DNA from: JBGTIS01 sp041745535 | GTDB taxonomy: Bacteria > Bacteroidota > Bacteroidia > Cytophagales > Cyclobacteriaceae | Length of the DNA stretch: 54,657 bases | Direction: 5' to 3' | Assembly: GCA_041745535.1 (NCBI GenBank) | Contig: JBGTIS010000074.1 | Location: 1-54,657 of the forward strand | In this document: positions 17,732 through 24,965 of the stretch, one piece after another | How positions within the stretch are numbered: position 1 is the stretch's first letter | How the letters are laid out: every line of letters begins with the position of its first letter | Made by a program: the position numbers and the translations under genes | Notes under the pieces: model-generated | What the model saw: the letters and a program-made list of their open reading frames with translations, nothing else | Databases searched by the model: none | What the model was told of the DNA's origin: nothing

Positions 17732-18727
17732 TTAGGAGACTAAGGTTAACTTATTTAATTCTTCCGTAATGGTTGATATTTCATCCGGAGTTAATTCAGC
17801 ATCCACCGCTTTGGCATTTTGAATGGCCTGTTCAGCATTGCGTGCCCCTACCAGGGCAATGGTAATACCTGGCTGTTCCAGTGTCCATAAAATAACCAGT
17901 TGGGCAAGTGTTATGTCCTTAGCGGCTGCGATTGGCTTGATTTTTTGCAGAAACGCATCCGTTCTTCTCAGGTTTTCATCTTTATAGAAATAAATTCCTG
18001 CCCGATGGTCGCCTTCTGAAAACTGATAGCCCGGTTTCATTTTACCGGTAAGTAAGCCCCGTTCCAATGGACTATAGGCCAATATGGATTTTTTGTTTTC
18101 AATACAGTAAGGAACTACTTCTTCTTCAATACCTCTTTTTACCATGCTGTAGGGTACCTGATTAGAAGCCAGCGTCACATATTTTTCCGCTTCTTTCATC
18201 TGTGCCGCATTGTAATTACAAACGCCTGCGTAACGAACTTTTCCATCCTGAATCAGTTTAGCTACTGCTTCCATTGTTTCTTGTATAGGAGTTGTGCTGT
18301 CGGGCCAGTGAATCTGATACAGATCGATATAATCTGTTCCCAGTCTTTTCAGGCTGTCTTCACATTCTTTAATAATACTTTCTTTGCCGGCATATTTGTA
18401 GATATCAATATCTTTACCCTGGTTGTTTTTGCTATGGAAGGCAAAATCGCCTTTTACCAGATCCCACCGCATCCCAAACTTAGTCAGAATTTTCACTTTA
18501 TCGCGCGGAATATCTTTTATGGCTTCCCCCACAATTTCCTCGCTGGTGCCTTGTCCGTAAACAGGGGCAGTATCAATGGTATCCACGCCCAAATCATAAG
18601 AAGCCTGAATAGCCTCAATAGCACCTTTTCTTTCGGTACCACCCCACATCCAGCCACCGGCTGCCCAGGCTCCGAAAGTTACCACAGAGAGATTAAGATC
18701 GGTTTGCCCTAATTTTCTATACTTCAT
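17732..18727 (-). CDS. Aldo/keto reductase
   Basis: NADPH-dependent aldo/keto reductase (331 residues, TIM barrel). The catalytic tetrad is visible: Asp52, Tyr57, Lys83 and His140, in TIDTAPVYGQGTSEE, ILTKFG and YQIHWPDS. The C-terminal cofactor-binding segment reads ITIALVGARNAEQAIQNAKA. The pattern (RKLGQTDLNLSVVTFGAWA at the N terminus) is that of the YajO/YccK-like group acting on a range of aldehydes. It is a single gene with a strong terminator; no link to the converging oxidoreductase operon is required. The start at 18727 fits the family. Confidence 0.93.
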   Translation of the reverse strand: MKYRKLGQTDLNLSVVTFGAWAAGGWMWGGTERKGAIEAIQASYDLGVDTIDTAPVYGQGTSEEIVGEAIKDIPRDKVKILTKFGMRWDLVKGDFAFHSKNNQGKDIDIYKYAGKESIIKECEDSLKRLGTDYIDLYQIHWPDSTTPIQETMEAVAKLIQDGKVRYAGVCNYNAAQMKEAEKYVTLASNQVPYSMVKRGIEEEVVPYCIENKKSILAYSPLERGLLTGKMKPGYQFSEGDHRAGIYFYKDENLRRTDAFLQKIKPIAAAKDITLAQLVILWTLEQPGITIALVGARNAEQAIQNAKAVDAELTPDEISTITEELNKLTLVS

Positions 18728-19037
18728 AAAAATTATGTTTTTAAATTTGAATATATACTTATTAAATACTGTTCAGTGGTATTTTGTTTTTAGAAATCAG
18801 GTTGGTCAAAATTAAATGGTTGTAATTCATCGATCAACTGCTTCTAAAATTGTGAGTTACTCATAAAAAAGTGAGCCATCTTACCGGCTAAATAACCGTG
18901 TAACGTTGATAACCGTGAAGCAAAGGAATTCTGGTTTGCGTCACCCGATACATGGCCACATGAATAGGCACTTTTTAAAGAATAAATGGAAGCGAAGAAT
19001 GGAAAATAACTCCCGAATTCCAGAATTACACCAGACA
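18728..19037. other. Intergenic region between aldo/keto reductase and HigBA
   Basis: About 310 bases upstream of the reductase and downstream of HigBA. No gene or repeat is recognised. A 64-codon open frame on the minus strand here has no features of a real protein. Confidence 0.45.
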
Positions 19038-19067
19038 TAAAAAAGGAACGCCGGTCAAGCGTTCCTT
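19038..19067 (-). terminator. Rho-independent terminator of higBA
   Basis: A 9-bp perfect stem (AAGGAACGC at 19043-19051, GCGTTCCTT at 19059-19067) followed, on the minus strand, by a run of six U. It lies 34 bases past the higA stop. Confidence 0.88.
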
Positions 19068-19100
19068 AAATGTTTTGTAAAATGTGAAAGTCGGTAGTGG

Positions 19101-19403
19101 TTATTCGCTCATGTTACTCAATGTAAAAGGCTCAATGTCCCTTACATCATCGTCCGAAGCCTGACTAAGTTCCCATTCATCATACTGCGCCTGCAACCGC
19201 AACCAGATTCCCGGCGTGGTGCTTAGGGCTTTGGCAAGTTTTTGGGCAACCGGAACGGTTATCCTTGCCTTGCCATTTATAATTTCAGATATGGTTTTCC
19301 TAGCCATTCCTATACGCTCGGCCAATAGCGAAATAGTTATACCCCCACCGTCAAGATACTCTTTCAGTATCATTCCAGGGTTAGCGGGGTTATGGATCAT
19401 CAT
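19101..19403 (-). CDS. higA: HigA-type XRE antitoxin
   Basis: About 100 residues with the HigA layout HNPANPGMILKEYLDGGGIT followed by an HTH (SLLAERIGMARKTISEIING, then KARITVPVAQKLAKAL and IWLRLQAQYDEWE). It should neutralise the HigB toxin encoded upstream and repress the operon by binding its promoter. An open frame continues upstream to 19511, overlapping the toxin gene, but the family starts at the HNPANPG segment, so I choose the ATG at 19401-19403 (a second ATG follows at once). The gap to higB is 41 bases. A terminator closes the unit. Length is normal. Confidence 0.92.
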   Translation of the reverse strand: MMIHNPANPGMILKEYLDGGGITISLLAERIGMARKTISEIINGKARITVPVAQKLAKALSTTPGIWLRLQAQYDEWELSQASDDDVRDIEPFTLSNMSE

Positions 19404-19444
19404 AGTAAGATTTGTTTGTTTGTCTGTGTGTTCTGTATTCGGTA

Positions 19445-19726
19445 TCAATGATATTGGTTGTAATCGACTTTCGTGGCCTCCTTCCCCACGAATAAAAAGG
19501 TTATTCTCCATGCGCCGGATACCTTAACGGCCCAGTGATCTTTTATTGGCGGTTTTTGCATGATATGCAGATCGTATCCCGGTACATTCATATCGAGGTG
19601 CGATTCCGCCACGTTTAGTAAAGTTAATATTTTAGTAATTTTTTCTGCATGTTTTGCGTTAATTCCTGCCGTGCTTCCTGTTTCGAAATACTTTTGAAGC
19701 CCCTTATGGCTAAAGCTTTTTATCAT
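19445..19726 (-). CDS. higB: HigB/RelE-type mRNA interferase toxin
   Basis: Ninety-three residues matching the HigB-like plasmid maintenance killer family: MIKSFSHKGLQKYFETGST, GINAKHAEKITKIL, VPGYDLHIM and the C-terminal KDHWAVKVSGAWRITFLFVG, ending in a tyrosine-histidine. HigB toxins cut mRNA on the ribosome. It precedes the antitoxin gene, the inverted order typical of higBA. Upstream lies a perfect inverted repeat (19793-19811) that suits binding by HigA. There is no sign of truncation. Confidence 0.92.
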   Translation of the reverse strand: MIKSFSHKGLQKYFETGSTAGINAKHAEKITKILTLLNVAESHLDMNVPGYDLHIMQKPPIKDHWAVKVSGAWRITFLFVGKEATKVDYNQYH

Positions 19727-19792
19727 TACCCTGAGATAAATTTATTTATGGTTTCGAAAGGTAACGACAAAATCCTAACCTTTCCAATTTAA

Positions 19793-19811
19793 TGTAACGA
19801 AAAAAGTTACA
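19793..19811. promoter_or_regulatory. Candidate HigA operator
   Basis: A perfect inverted repeat TGTAAC-7 bases-GTTACA lies 67 bases upstream of higB. A half-site-like GGTAAC occurs nearer the gene at 19760-19765. HigA dimers typically bind such repeats for autorepression; binding here is inferred. Confidence 0.45.
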
Positions 19812-19843
19812 CCAAGGTTTTGATTTTATTTAAAAAATTACAT

Positions 19844-19875
19844 AAAAAAAGCGCCCGTGTTCCCGTCAGGCGCTT
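19844..19875 (-). terminator. Rho-independent terminator downstream of a possible 54-aa gene
   Basis: A 7-bp stem (AAGCGCC at 19849-19855, GGCGCTT at 19869-19875) followed on the minus strand by seven U. It lies 21 bases past the stop of the small frame at 19897-20061 and upstream of higBA, so something upstream on the minus strand is transcribed. Confidence 0.75.
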
Positions 19876-19896
19876 GCAATTTATTGTTCCACAATT

Positions 19897-20061
19897 CTAA
19901 TTCATGAGGGCGGTTTTAATCTCCCTTATTTTTTCAAGATCAGCGCCGAACATATCTTTTCCGGCTCCGATTTTCAGCTGTATCCGCATCGTTACATCAC
20001 GGCCTTGAGTTTCTACGGACACGAAATATCCGCAAGAGGTGAGGTTGACCGGCGTTAGCAT
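19897..20061 (-). CDS. Possible small protein, 54 aa
   Basis: Short minus-strand frame encoding 54 residues (begins MLTPVNLTSCGYFVSVETQG, ends EIKTALMN). Composition is protein-like: an alternating beta-type start, then a charged helix GADLEKIREIKTALM. An AGGAG-like sequence lies about 14 bases before the ATG, and a good terminator follows 21 bases after the stop. I do not recognise the family. It could be a true small gene or the surviving C-terminal part of a larger protein, since the frame is closed by a stop only about 18 bases upstream of the ATG. Confidence 0.4.
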   Translation of the reverse strand: MLTPVNLTSCGYFVSVETQGRDVTMRIQLKIGAGKDMFGADLEKIREIKTALMN

Positions 20062-20120
20062 GCCGGAAATTAAATTCTCCTAATTACCACAATCAGACTT
20101 ATCTGGAAGAAAAATATATA

Positions 20121-20423
20121 TTGAACGAGTTGCTGTACCTGTTGAGTAAACGCTGGACTACCGAGGTGCTATTCAGCATACAGGAAAGTAACCACCGGTT
20201 CTCCGGTTTGAAGGAAAACCATGATATCAGCGAAAATATGCTGGCAGACTGCTTAAAGCTTCCTGAGCAGCATAAACTTATTGTCAGAAACGATGATTTT
20301 AATGAAGTACCTGCCCGGATAGAATATGAATTAACCCAAACCGGTAAAAAGCTAAGTGTATTGCCGGACCAGCTATACCCGTTTGCGGAAAATGAAACAG
20401 AGTTTTCTGCCGGGTGTAAGTGA
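20121..20423 (+). CDS. HxlR-like winged-helix regulator, possibly lacking its start
   Basis: The 100-residue frame has the HxlR pattern: LLSKRWTTEVLFSIQESNHR, FSGLKENHDISENMLADCL, LIVRNDDFNEVPARIEYELT, TGKKL. HxlR proteins are small homodimeric regulators, often sensing redox or aldehyde signals. The frame opens with TTG at 20121 and has no ATG anywhere upstream before the stop at 20046, although the upstream codons (NSPNYHNQTYLEEKYIL) look like a native N terminus. Either a rare start is used or the gene has lost its start codon and is decaying. LKLPEQHKL where LRxLE is usual also hints at drift. No target gene is obvious nearby. Confidence 0.6.
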   Translation: MNELLYLLSKRWTTEVLFSIQESNHRFSGLKENHDISENMLADCLKLPEQHKLIVRNDDFNEVPARIEYELTQTGKKLSVLPDQLYPFAENETEFSAGCK

Positions 20424-20484
20424 GAAAGGACAGGTATGGGCAGTAATGAAGTTCAGCCTATTTTAATAATGGTGGCCTGTATAA

Positions 20485-20532
20485 ATTAAAAAATTAGCAC
20501 CGGAGCATTTAGTGATTTCACACAGCTCCGGT
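20485..20532 (-). terminator. Rho-independent terminator of carbonic anhydrase
   Basis: An 8-bp perfect stem (ACCGGAGC at 20499-20506, GCTCCGGT at 20525-20532) followed on the minus strand by TAATTTTTTAATTT. It lies about 20 bases past the carbonic anhydrase stop. Confidence 0.8.
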
Positions 20533-20553
20533 CTAATCATACGAATACAACTA

Positions 20554-21201
20554 CTAACTTAAAACTTTATTGGTATACTGGTAAACACCATGCAGGTGTT
20601 CAGAAGTGTTTTTGCTGATGTTCAGATCCTTAATGAGGCCGTCTTTCAGGCTGTATACCCAACCATGGATATGCGGAAATTCTCCATTATCCCATTCTTC
20701 CTGAATAAAAGAAACCATAGAAAGATTGTTGACCTGCTCCTGCACATTGAGTTCCACATACCGGTCAAATCTTGCGGTTTCGTCCTCAATAGCATCCAGT
20801 TCGTGTTTATGGATTCTGTAAACATCTTTGATATGAAGCAGCCAGTTATCAAGAAATCCAAAATGTTCGTTGCTCATAGCGGCTTTTACACCGCCGCAAC
20901 CATAATGGCCACATACAATAATATGCTCTACTTTTAGCACCTTTACCGCGTAGTTTACTACGCTGAGCAGGTTAGAATCGGTATGAATTACCATATTGGC
21001 GATGTTCCGTTGCACAAAAATGGACCCTGGCAGCGCATTGGTAATTTCAGTAGCAGGCACCCTGCTGTCGGCGCAGCCAATCCATAAAAATTTTGGAGAT
21101 TGCCCTTGCGCAAGCCTATCAAAAAAGTCAGGAATCTTCTTTTTGATATTTTCTACCCACTCAATATTTCCTTTGATTAATTCTTTAATTGATTCTGTCA
21201 T
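20554..21201 (-). CDS. can: Beta-class carbonic anhydrase
   Basis: Zinc enzyme of 215 residues interconverting CO2 and bicarbonate. Zinc ligands and the Asp/Arg dyad are clear: Cys43, Asp45 and Arg47 in IGCADSRVPATEI, and His99 with Cys102 in VCGHYGCGGVKAA. The pattern matches the plant/E. coli Can type; length is standard. It lies 209 bases downstream of, and on the same strand as, a SulP transporter, a known genomic pairing for inorganic carbon or pH handling. The two may be one transcript; a terminator follows this gene and none is seen between the two. No signal peptide, so cytoplasmic. Confidence 0.95.
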   Translation of the reverse strand: MTESIKELIKGNIEWVENIKKKIPDFFDRLAQGQSPKFLWIGCADSRVPATEITNALPGSIFVQRNIANMVIHTDSNLLSVVNYAVKVLKVEHIIVCGHYGCGGVKAAMSNEHFGFLDNWLLHIKDVYRIHKHELDAIEDETARFDRYVELNVQEQVNNLSMVSFIQEEWDNGEFPHIHGWVYSLKDGLIKDLNISKNTSEHLHGVYQYTNKVLS

Positions 21202-21410
21202 CTTTTCTATATTTTAATTTTTTTAAGTTGATTTTATCGCAGAACCATAAATTCCGCATGACTCCCAAATTTGAATAGCCTGAAGCGCAGCACAATTGGT
21301 ATGTAGTATGCCACTTTCATTTAGCTATTTATTCCAACATCCATATTTCTCGAGATGCCGGCCTATTTGAAACTATACTGGCGCAATGAGCTGCCATTCA
21401 GATATGGCTG

Positions 21411-23033
21411 CTACATCAGAATTTTTTTATCGCCATTATTCCGTTTCAATACCACCTCATTAAACTGAGCTACCGGATTGGGCTTTTTTGCTTTTGGCAG
21501 TCCTTCTACCTGCATTTCCATATTTCGCAATTTTGCATTTTCCTTAAAATCCTCGATAATCTCTATCACGTCAGGGTGAATGGTCTTTGTTTTTGAAGCA
21601 TCGATCACCAAATGTACGCCATCGGGCAGATCGTTTAAGGTTTTAAGGATACCGGCTTTGTTCAGAAAGCTCACATCCTCAGCGAGCGAAATGCGGATGG
21701 GGTTGCCTTCCACATATTCTTCCGGATTGAAATGGTAAGGGGTTTTATAGTTAATCCAGAGAATATGGAAAATAGCTACCACAAGGCCTAAGCCGATACC
21801 AATCAGCAAATCGGTAAACACGATCCCCACAATAGTAACCATAAAAGGGACAAACTGAGACTTACCCAGGTTGTACATACTTTTAAATAAAGAAGGCTTG
21901 GCCAGTTTGAATCCTACCACAAACAGAATAGCCGCCAAACTCGCCAGCGGAATCAGGTTCAACACATTTGGAATAAACATGGCACAAACCAGTAAAAGTA
22001 TGCCGTGGAAAAAAGCGGATGCTTTGGTACGGCCACCCGACTGGATGTTGGCTGAGCTTCTTACAATGACCTGGGTAAGAGGCAAACCACCGATCAGTCC
22101 GGAAGTGATATTACCCACTCCCTGGGCGATGAGTTCGCGGTTGGTGGGGGTAACCCGCTTACAGGGATCCAGTTTGTCAGTAGCTTCCACACTTAAAAGT
22201 GTTTCCAGGCTGGCTACAATGGCAATAGTAGCACCGATTACATATACTTCCGGATTATTCCACTGGCTGAAGTCAGGCAGGGTAAACTGTTGAAAAAATC
22301 CAATGATAGAATCAGAAACAGGAATAGTCACAATGTGCCCCTGCGCCAGGGTAAGCGCCGGCATATGCTGAAACAAAAGGTTTAGTCCAATACCGGAAGC
22401 TACTACAATTAAAGGGCCCTGAACAACCTTAAAAATAGGATGCTTTTTCATAAATGGCCGTTCCCATAAAATGAGAATCGCCATAGAAACCAGGGTAATA
22501 ATGATAGCACCCGGACTGATAAAGTCAAGCATATGTACCAGTTCGCTAAAAGTATTGTGTCCGTCAGGCTGGAAGAAAGCCATATCTCCCTCATAATCCG
22601 CATCATAACCAAAGGCATGGGGAATCTGCTTTAGAATTATGATAATGCCAATGGCCGATAACATTCCTTTAATTACAGCGGAAGGAAAGTAATACCCGAT
22701 GATGCCAGCTTTCAGAAAACCCAGAATCAACTGTATGATACCTGCTATGATTACAGCAAATAAAAATATTTCAAAAGCGCCCAGGTCCTGAATGGCTGTT
22801 AGTACAATTACCGCCAGTCCGGCAGCCGGACCACTAACACCCAAAGAAGAGCCACTTATTAAAGATACCACAATACCACCCACAATACCGGCTATAATAC
22901 CGGAAAATAAAGGTGCTCCTGACGCAAGGGCTATACCCAAACATAAAGGTACCGCTACCAGAAAAACCACCAGACTCGCGGGTAAATCGTTGCGCAGGTT
23001 CTGGAAAAATTTATACTTATTTTGTTTCGTCAT
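21411..23033 (-). CDS. SulP family anion (bicarbonate/sulfate) transporter with STAS domain
   Basis: A 540-residue inner membrane protein of the SLC26/SulP family. About ten to twelve hydrophobic helices span residues 15-430 (LPASLVVFLVAVPLCLGIAL, SGSSLGVSGPAAGLAVIVLT, with the GVSGPAAG signature). A C-terminal STAS-like domain spans about 440-520 (EDVSFLNKAGILKTLNDLPD, VHLVIDASKTKTIHPDVIEI). SulP proteins move bicarbonate, sulfate or related anions; the carbonic anhydrase gene just downstream favours bicarbonate. The start at 23033 gives a short basic N terminus (TKQNKYKFFQNLRNDLP) that suits the family. A 14-bp tandem duplication lies 120-150 bases upstream. Confidence 0.93.
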   Translation of the reverse strand: MTKQNKYKFFQNLRNDLPASLVVFLVAVPLCLGIALASGAPLFSGIIAGIVGGIVVSLISGSSLGVSGPAAGLAVIVLTAIQDLGAFEIFLFAVIIAGIIQLILGFLKAGIIGYYFPSAVIKGMLSAIGIIIILKQIPHAFGYDADYEGDMAFFQPDGHNTFSELVHMLDFISPGAIIITLVSMAILILWERPFMKKHPIFKVVQGPLIVVASGIGLNLLFQHMPALTLAQGHIVTIPVSDSIIGFFQQFTLPDFSQWNNPEVYVIGATIAIVASLETLLSVEATDKLDPCKRVTPTNRELIAQGVGNITSGLIGGLPLTQVIVRSSANIQSGGRTKASAFFHGILLLVCAMFIPNVLNLIPLASLAAILFVVGFKLAKPSLFKSMYNLGKSQFVPFMVTIVGIVFTDLLIGIGLGLVVAIFHILWINYKTPYHFNPEEYVEGNPIRISLAEDVSFLNKAGILKTLNDLPDGVHLVIDASKTKTIHPDVIEIIEDFKENAKLRNMEMQVEGLPKAKKPNPVAQFNEVVLKRNNGDKKILM

Positions 23034-23153
23034 TCTATAAAAATTTTGCCTGCACAGATACAGACCGTTTATACTTTGTGCCTGTCAGCTAAAAAACACA
23101 TAGATGTTGCTTACCTAAACAGATCTTGTTTACTAGGAAAAAGGGAATTCTAT

Positions 23154-23190
23154 TTACAAGGTACCGCTTACAAGGTACCGCGTATCGCGG
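23154..23190. repeat. 14-bp perfect tandem duplication plus small palindrome
   Basis: TTACAAGGTACCGC occurs twice head to tail (23154-23167 and 23168-23181) and overlaps a palindrome CCGCG-TAT-CGCGG (23178-23190). It lies between the stop of the 117-aa gene and the SulP start, so it could be a regulator site for the SulP/carbonic anhydrase unit. Confidence 0.6.
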
Positions 23191-23191
23191 G

Positions 23192-23545
23192 TTATCGCAA
23201 TACTAATGTATAAACCTCGGGAGGGGGGGTGAATACGGCACTGTAAAGATCGCGCCAACTGAAGCTGTAACTAACTTCAGATAAAGATAAAGTGAGCGTG
23301 GTAAAAGAACAGTTAAACGTCAGGTAACTGAAGTCATCAAATTCTTTTTCCTGTTTATGTTTTTTATTTTCTTCTTCAGGTTCGGCATCAGCCCCCTGAA
23401 AGATTTCGCGGTTTTCTGTTTCAACATCGAAAAAAGAAGATATATTTTGAGTGGCATCGGTACAGATCACAAACATAAACAGCAGCAGCAGTGCTGAAAA
23501 CAGCATTCTTAAACTTGCTCTGCTATATTTGTTTCTGGCCATCAT
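23192..23545 (-). CDS. Small exported or membrane protein of unknown function
   Basis: A 117-residue protein I cannot assign. Residues 11-30 form one strong hydrophobic segment (SLRMLFSALLLLFMFVICTD), a TM anchor or signal peptide. Then come an acidic/lysine-rich linker (ADAEPEEENKKHKQEKEFDD) and a Ser/Thr-rich beta-like tail ending FTPPPEVYTLVLR. Its ATG overlaps the TetR stop (TAATG arrangement), so translation is coupled and it is probably controlled by that regulator. A run of seven C near the 3' end (about 23221-23227) could be prone to slippage. It may belong to the many short Bacteroidota membrane proteins near transport operons; nothing more can be said. Confidence 0.65.
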   Translation of the reverse strand: MMARNKYSRASLRMLFSALLLLFMFVICTDATQNISSFFDVETENREIFQGADAEPEEENKKHKQEKEFDDFSYLTFNCSFTTLTLSLSEVSYSFSWRDLYSAVFTPPPEVYTLVLR

Positions 23546-24228
23546 TATTGGCTTGTCTTAATTGTGTTAAAAACTAAATGGGTGAAAAATTCTGAAATAT
23601 CTTCCTCCCCTTTCTTTTTATCGGTTAAAAATGAAAGATGTCGCGAAAAATATTCCTGATGATGCGCTCCTTCTATTACAGTAGAAATAAGCGTATTCGG
23701 ATATTTAAATTCAGGATTGACTGCCAATACCATTTCGCTTACTCTTTTAATTAGTTTTTTATAAACCATAAAACAACCTTCTTTGTTTTCTTCATCCACA
23801 TTCCTGGTATGGTAAGCTTTAAAAGATTCCGCGATTACAATCTGATTCAATATTACCTCATTAACATGAGCAAACTCACCATCTTCCTGTATAGGATTGG
23901 TTAATATTTCAACTGCTATTTTCAACCTTTCCTCTGCTGAATCAATGTTAGCGGTGGCAAATACCAACCGGTATTCCAGCCAGGCCCAGTACCAGGCTGT
24001 CAGATACAACAGAAGTTTATGCTTATTTTCAAAGTACCGGTAAATGGTACTTTCCGGCGACCCTATCTGCTTGCCTAATTTTTTAAATGTAAAGCACTCA
24101 AATCCTATTTCATGAATGAGTTGAATGCTGTGTTCAATAATAGAACGCCCCAGATCTGACGAATCAGGATCTTTTAAAAATACCTTATCCGAAACTTTTA
24201 CTTTAATCTGACCAATAAACTCCAGCAT
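23545..24228 (-). CDS. TetR/AcrR family transcriptional regulator
   Basis: A 227-residue repressor. The N-terminal HTH (about residues 28-72) reads IIEHSIQLIHEIGFECFTFK then KLGKQIGSPESTIYRYFENK, the TetR helix-turn-helix with its YRYFxxK end. The rest is an alpha-helical ligand domain with AWYWAWLEYRLVFA, of a type with an aromatic-rich pocket. Upstream, centred at 24270, lies a large nested palindrome overlapping a candidate promoter, a strong sign of autoregulation. The 117-aa gene is translationally coupled downstream. The inducer is unknown. The start at 24228 leaves a 27-residue leader before the HTH, longer than usual but not rare. Confidence 0.88.
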   Translation of the reverse strand: MLEFIGQIKVKVSDKVFLKDPDSSDLGRSIIEHSIQLIHEIGFECFTFKKLGKQIGSPESTIYRYFENKHKLLLYLTAWYWAWLEYRLVFATANIDSAEERLKIAVEILTNPIQEDGEFAHVNEVILNQIVIAESFKAYHTRNVDEENKEGCFMVYKKLIKRVSEMVLAVNPEFKYPNTLISTVIEGAHHQEYFSRHLSFLTDKKKGEEDISEFFTHLVFNTIKTSQ

Positions 24229-24248
24229 ACTTGTACATCAAAACAATA

Positions 24249-24291
24249 ATACTCGCAAATATAATAGTATTACTATCGCTTTTGCAAGTAT
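24249..24291. promoter_or_regulatory. Candidate TetR operator: 43-bp nested palindrome
   Basis: Outer arms ATACTCGCAAA (24249-24259) and TTTGCAAGTAT (24281-24291) pair at 10 of 11 positions. An inner ATAGTA-T-TACTAT (24264-24276) is perfect. Both share the same centre, 24270. It lies 21-63 bases before the TetR start and covers its candidate -7 box. Confidence 0.65.
24256..24263 (-). promoter_or_regulatory. Candidate -7 box of the TetR gene
   Basis: Minus strand reads TATATTTG, an exact TAnnTTTG match, 27 bases before the ATG and inside the palindrome. A bound TetR dimer would block it. Confidence 0.45.
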
Positions 24292-24323
24292 GTGTATTAT
24301 AAACACCATTTTTTCACTTATTG

Positions 24324-24578
24324 TTATGATTTTTTGCCAAGTACCCATCCACCAAAGCAAAAGCTTTGTTTAAATTTCGCTGAAAGGTTGATTTCCCGTA
24401 TTTCTCTGCCGGTGCCACACCCGGCAACCAAAACTTTTAGGGGTTGACTCAATCTGAACTGTTGTTGAAAATAGGAGGAGATATAAGCATGGAACTCATG
24501 ATAGTCAGGAATCCAATGCCCAATAGCCTGGTCGTAATAGGCAGCCCGGTCGCCTTCAAAAATTACATATTGCTTTAT
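24324..24578 (-). pseudogene. Class I SAM-dependent methyltransferase remnant
   Basis: An open stretch of about 84 codons encodes AAYYDQAIGHWIPDYHEFHA, ISSYFQQQF and LKVLVAGCGTGREI, the N-terminal part and motif I (SAM-binding GCGTG) of a class I methyltransferase. There is no ATG in frame at the 5' end, and the frame stops shortly after motif I at 24324, so motifs II-IV and the rest (normally over 120 residues) are missing. It is a fragment at both ends. It lies upstream of the TetR palindrome and is not part of any intact operon. Confidence 0.7.
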
Positions 24579-24692
24579 TTAAATTCTGAAAATATAATTT
24601 CAACGCCATAATTATTTTGAAATACTGTTAACCTTATATGGGAAAATCCAGTTAGTTTACCTGAAATTTATTTGAAATAAACACGCATTCCA

Positions 24693-24890
24693 ATGAACGG
24701 AAACAAAAGAGCGGATATTAAGCCCGGATTGCTGGTTAAAATTGTGCTCAAAAAAGACCAGCGATCGGGCAAACTTACCGAAGGCATTGTGAAAGATATC
24801 CTAACTAATTCCCCCACCCATCCGCATGGCATCAAGGTACGGCTGGAAACCGGTTTGGTAGGCCGGGTGAAAGAAATATCAGAAGAATAG
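24693..24890 (+). CDS. YwbE family protein (DUF2196)
   Basis: A 65-residue protein matching the YwbE family almost end to end: NKRADIKPGLLVKIVLKKDQ, RSGKLTEGIVKDILTNS, HPHGIKVRLETGLVGRVKEI. It is probably a small beta-barrel (KOW-like) protein; its function is unknown. It stands alone. A hairpin with a 7-bp stem (24897-24903 with 24918-24924) follows but has no U-run, so it is not called a terminator. Confidence 0.92.
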   Translation: MNGNKRADIKPGLLVKIVLKKDQRSGKLTEGIVKDILTNSPTHPHGIKVRLETGLVGRVKEISEE

Positions 24891-24965
24891 GAGAAGTAAA
24901 TGCTATTTGCCAATGTGGCATTTATAACATGGTCTTCTCTCCATTTTCAAAAACTTGCGGTTTTT

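Noticed and set aside
19101..19511. Longer 136-aa start for HigA
   Set aside because: The additional N terminus would overlap the toxin gene and has no family similarity; HigA begins at the HNPANPG segment.
24897..24924. Hairpin after ywbE as terminator
   Set aside because: A 7-bp AT-rich stem with no U-run on either strand.
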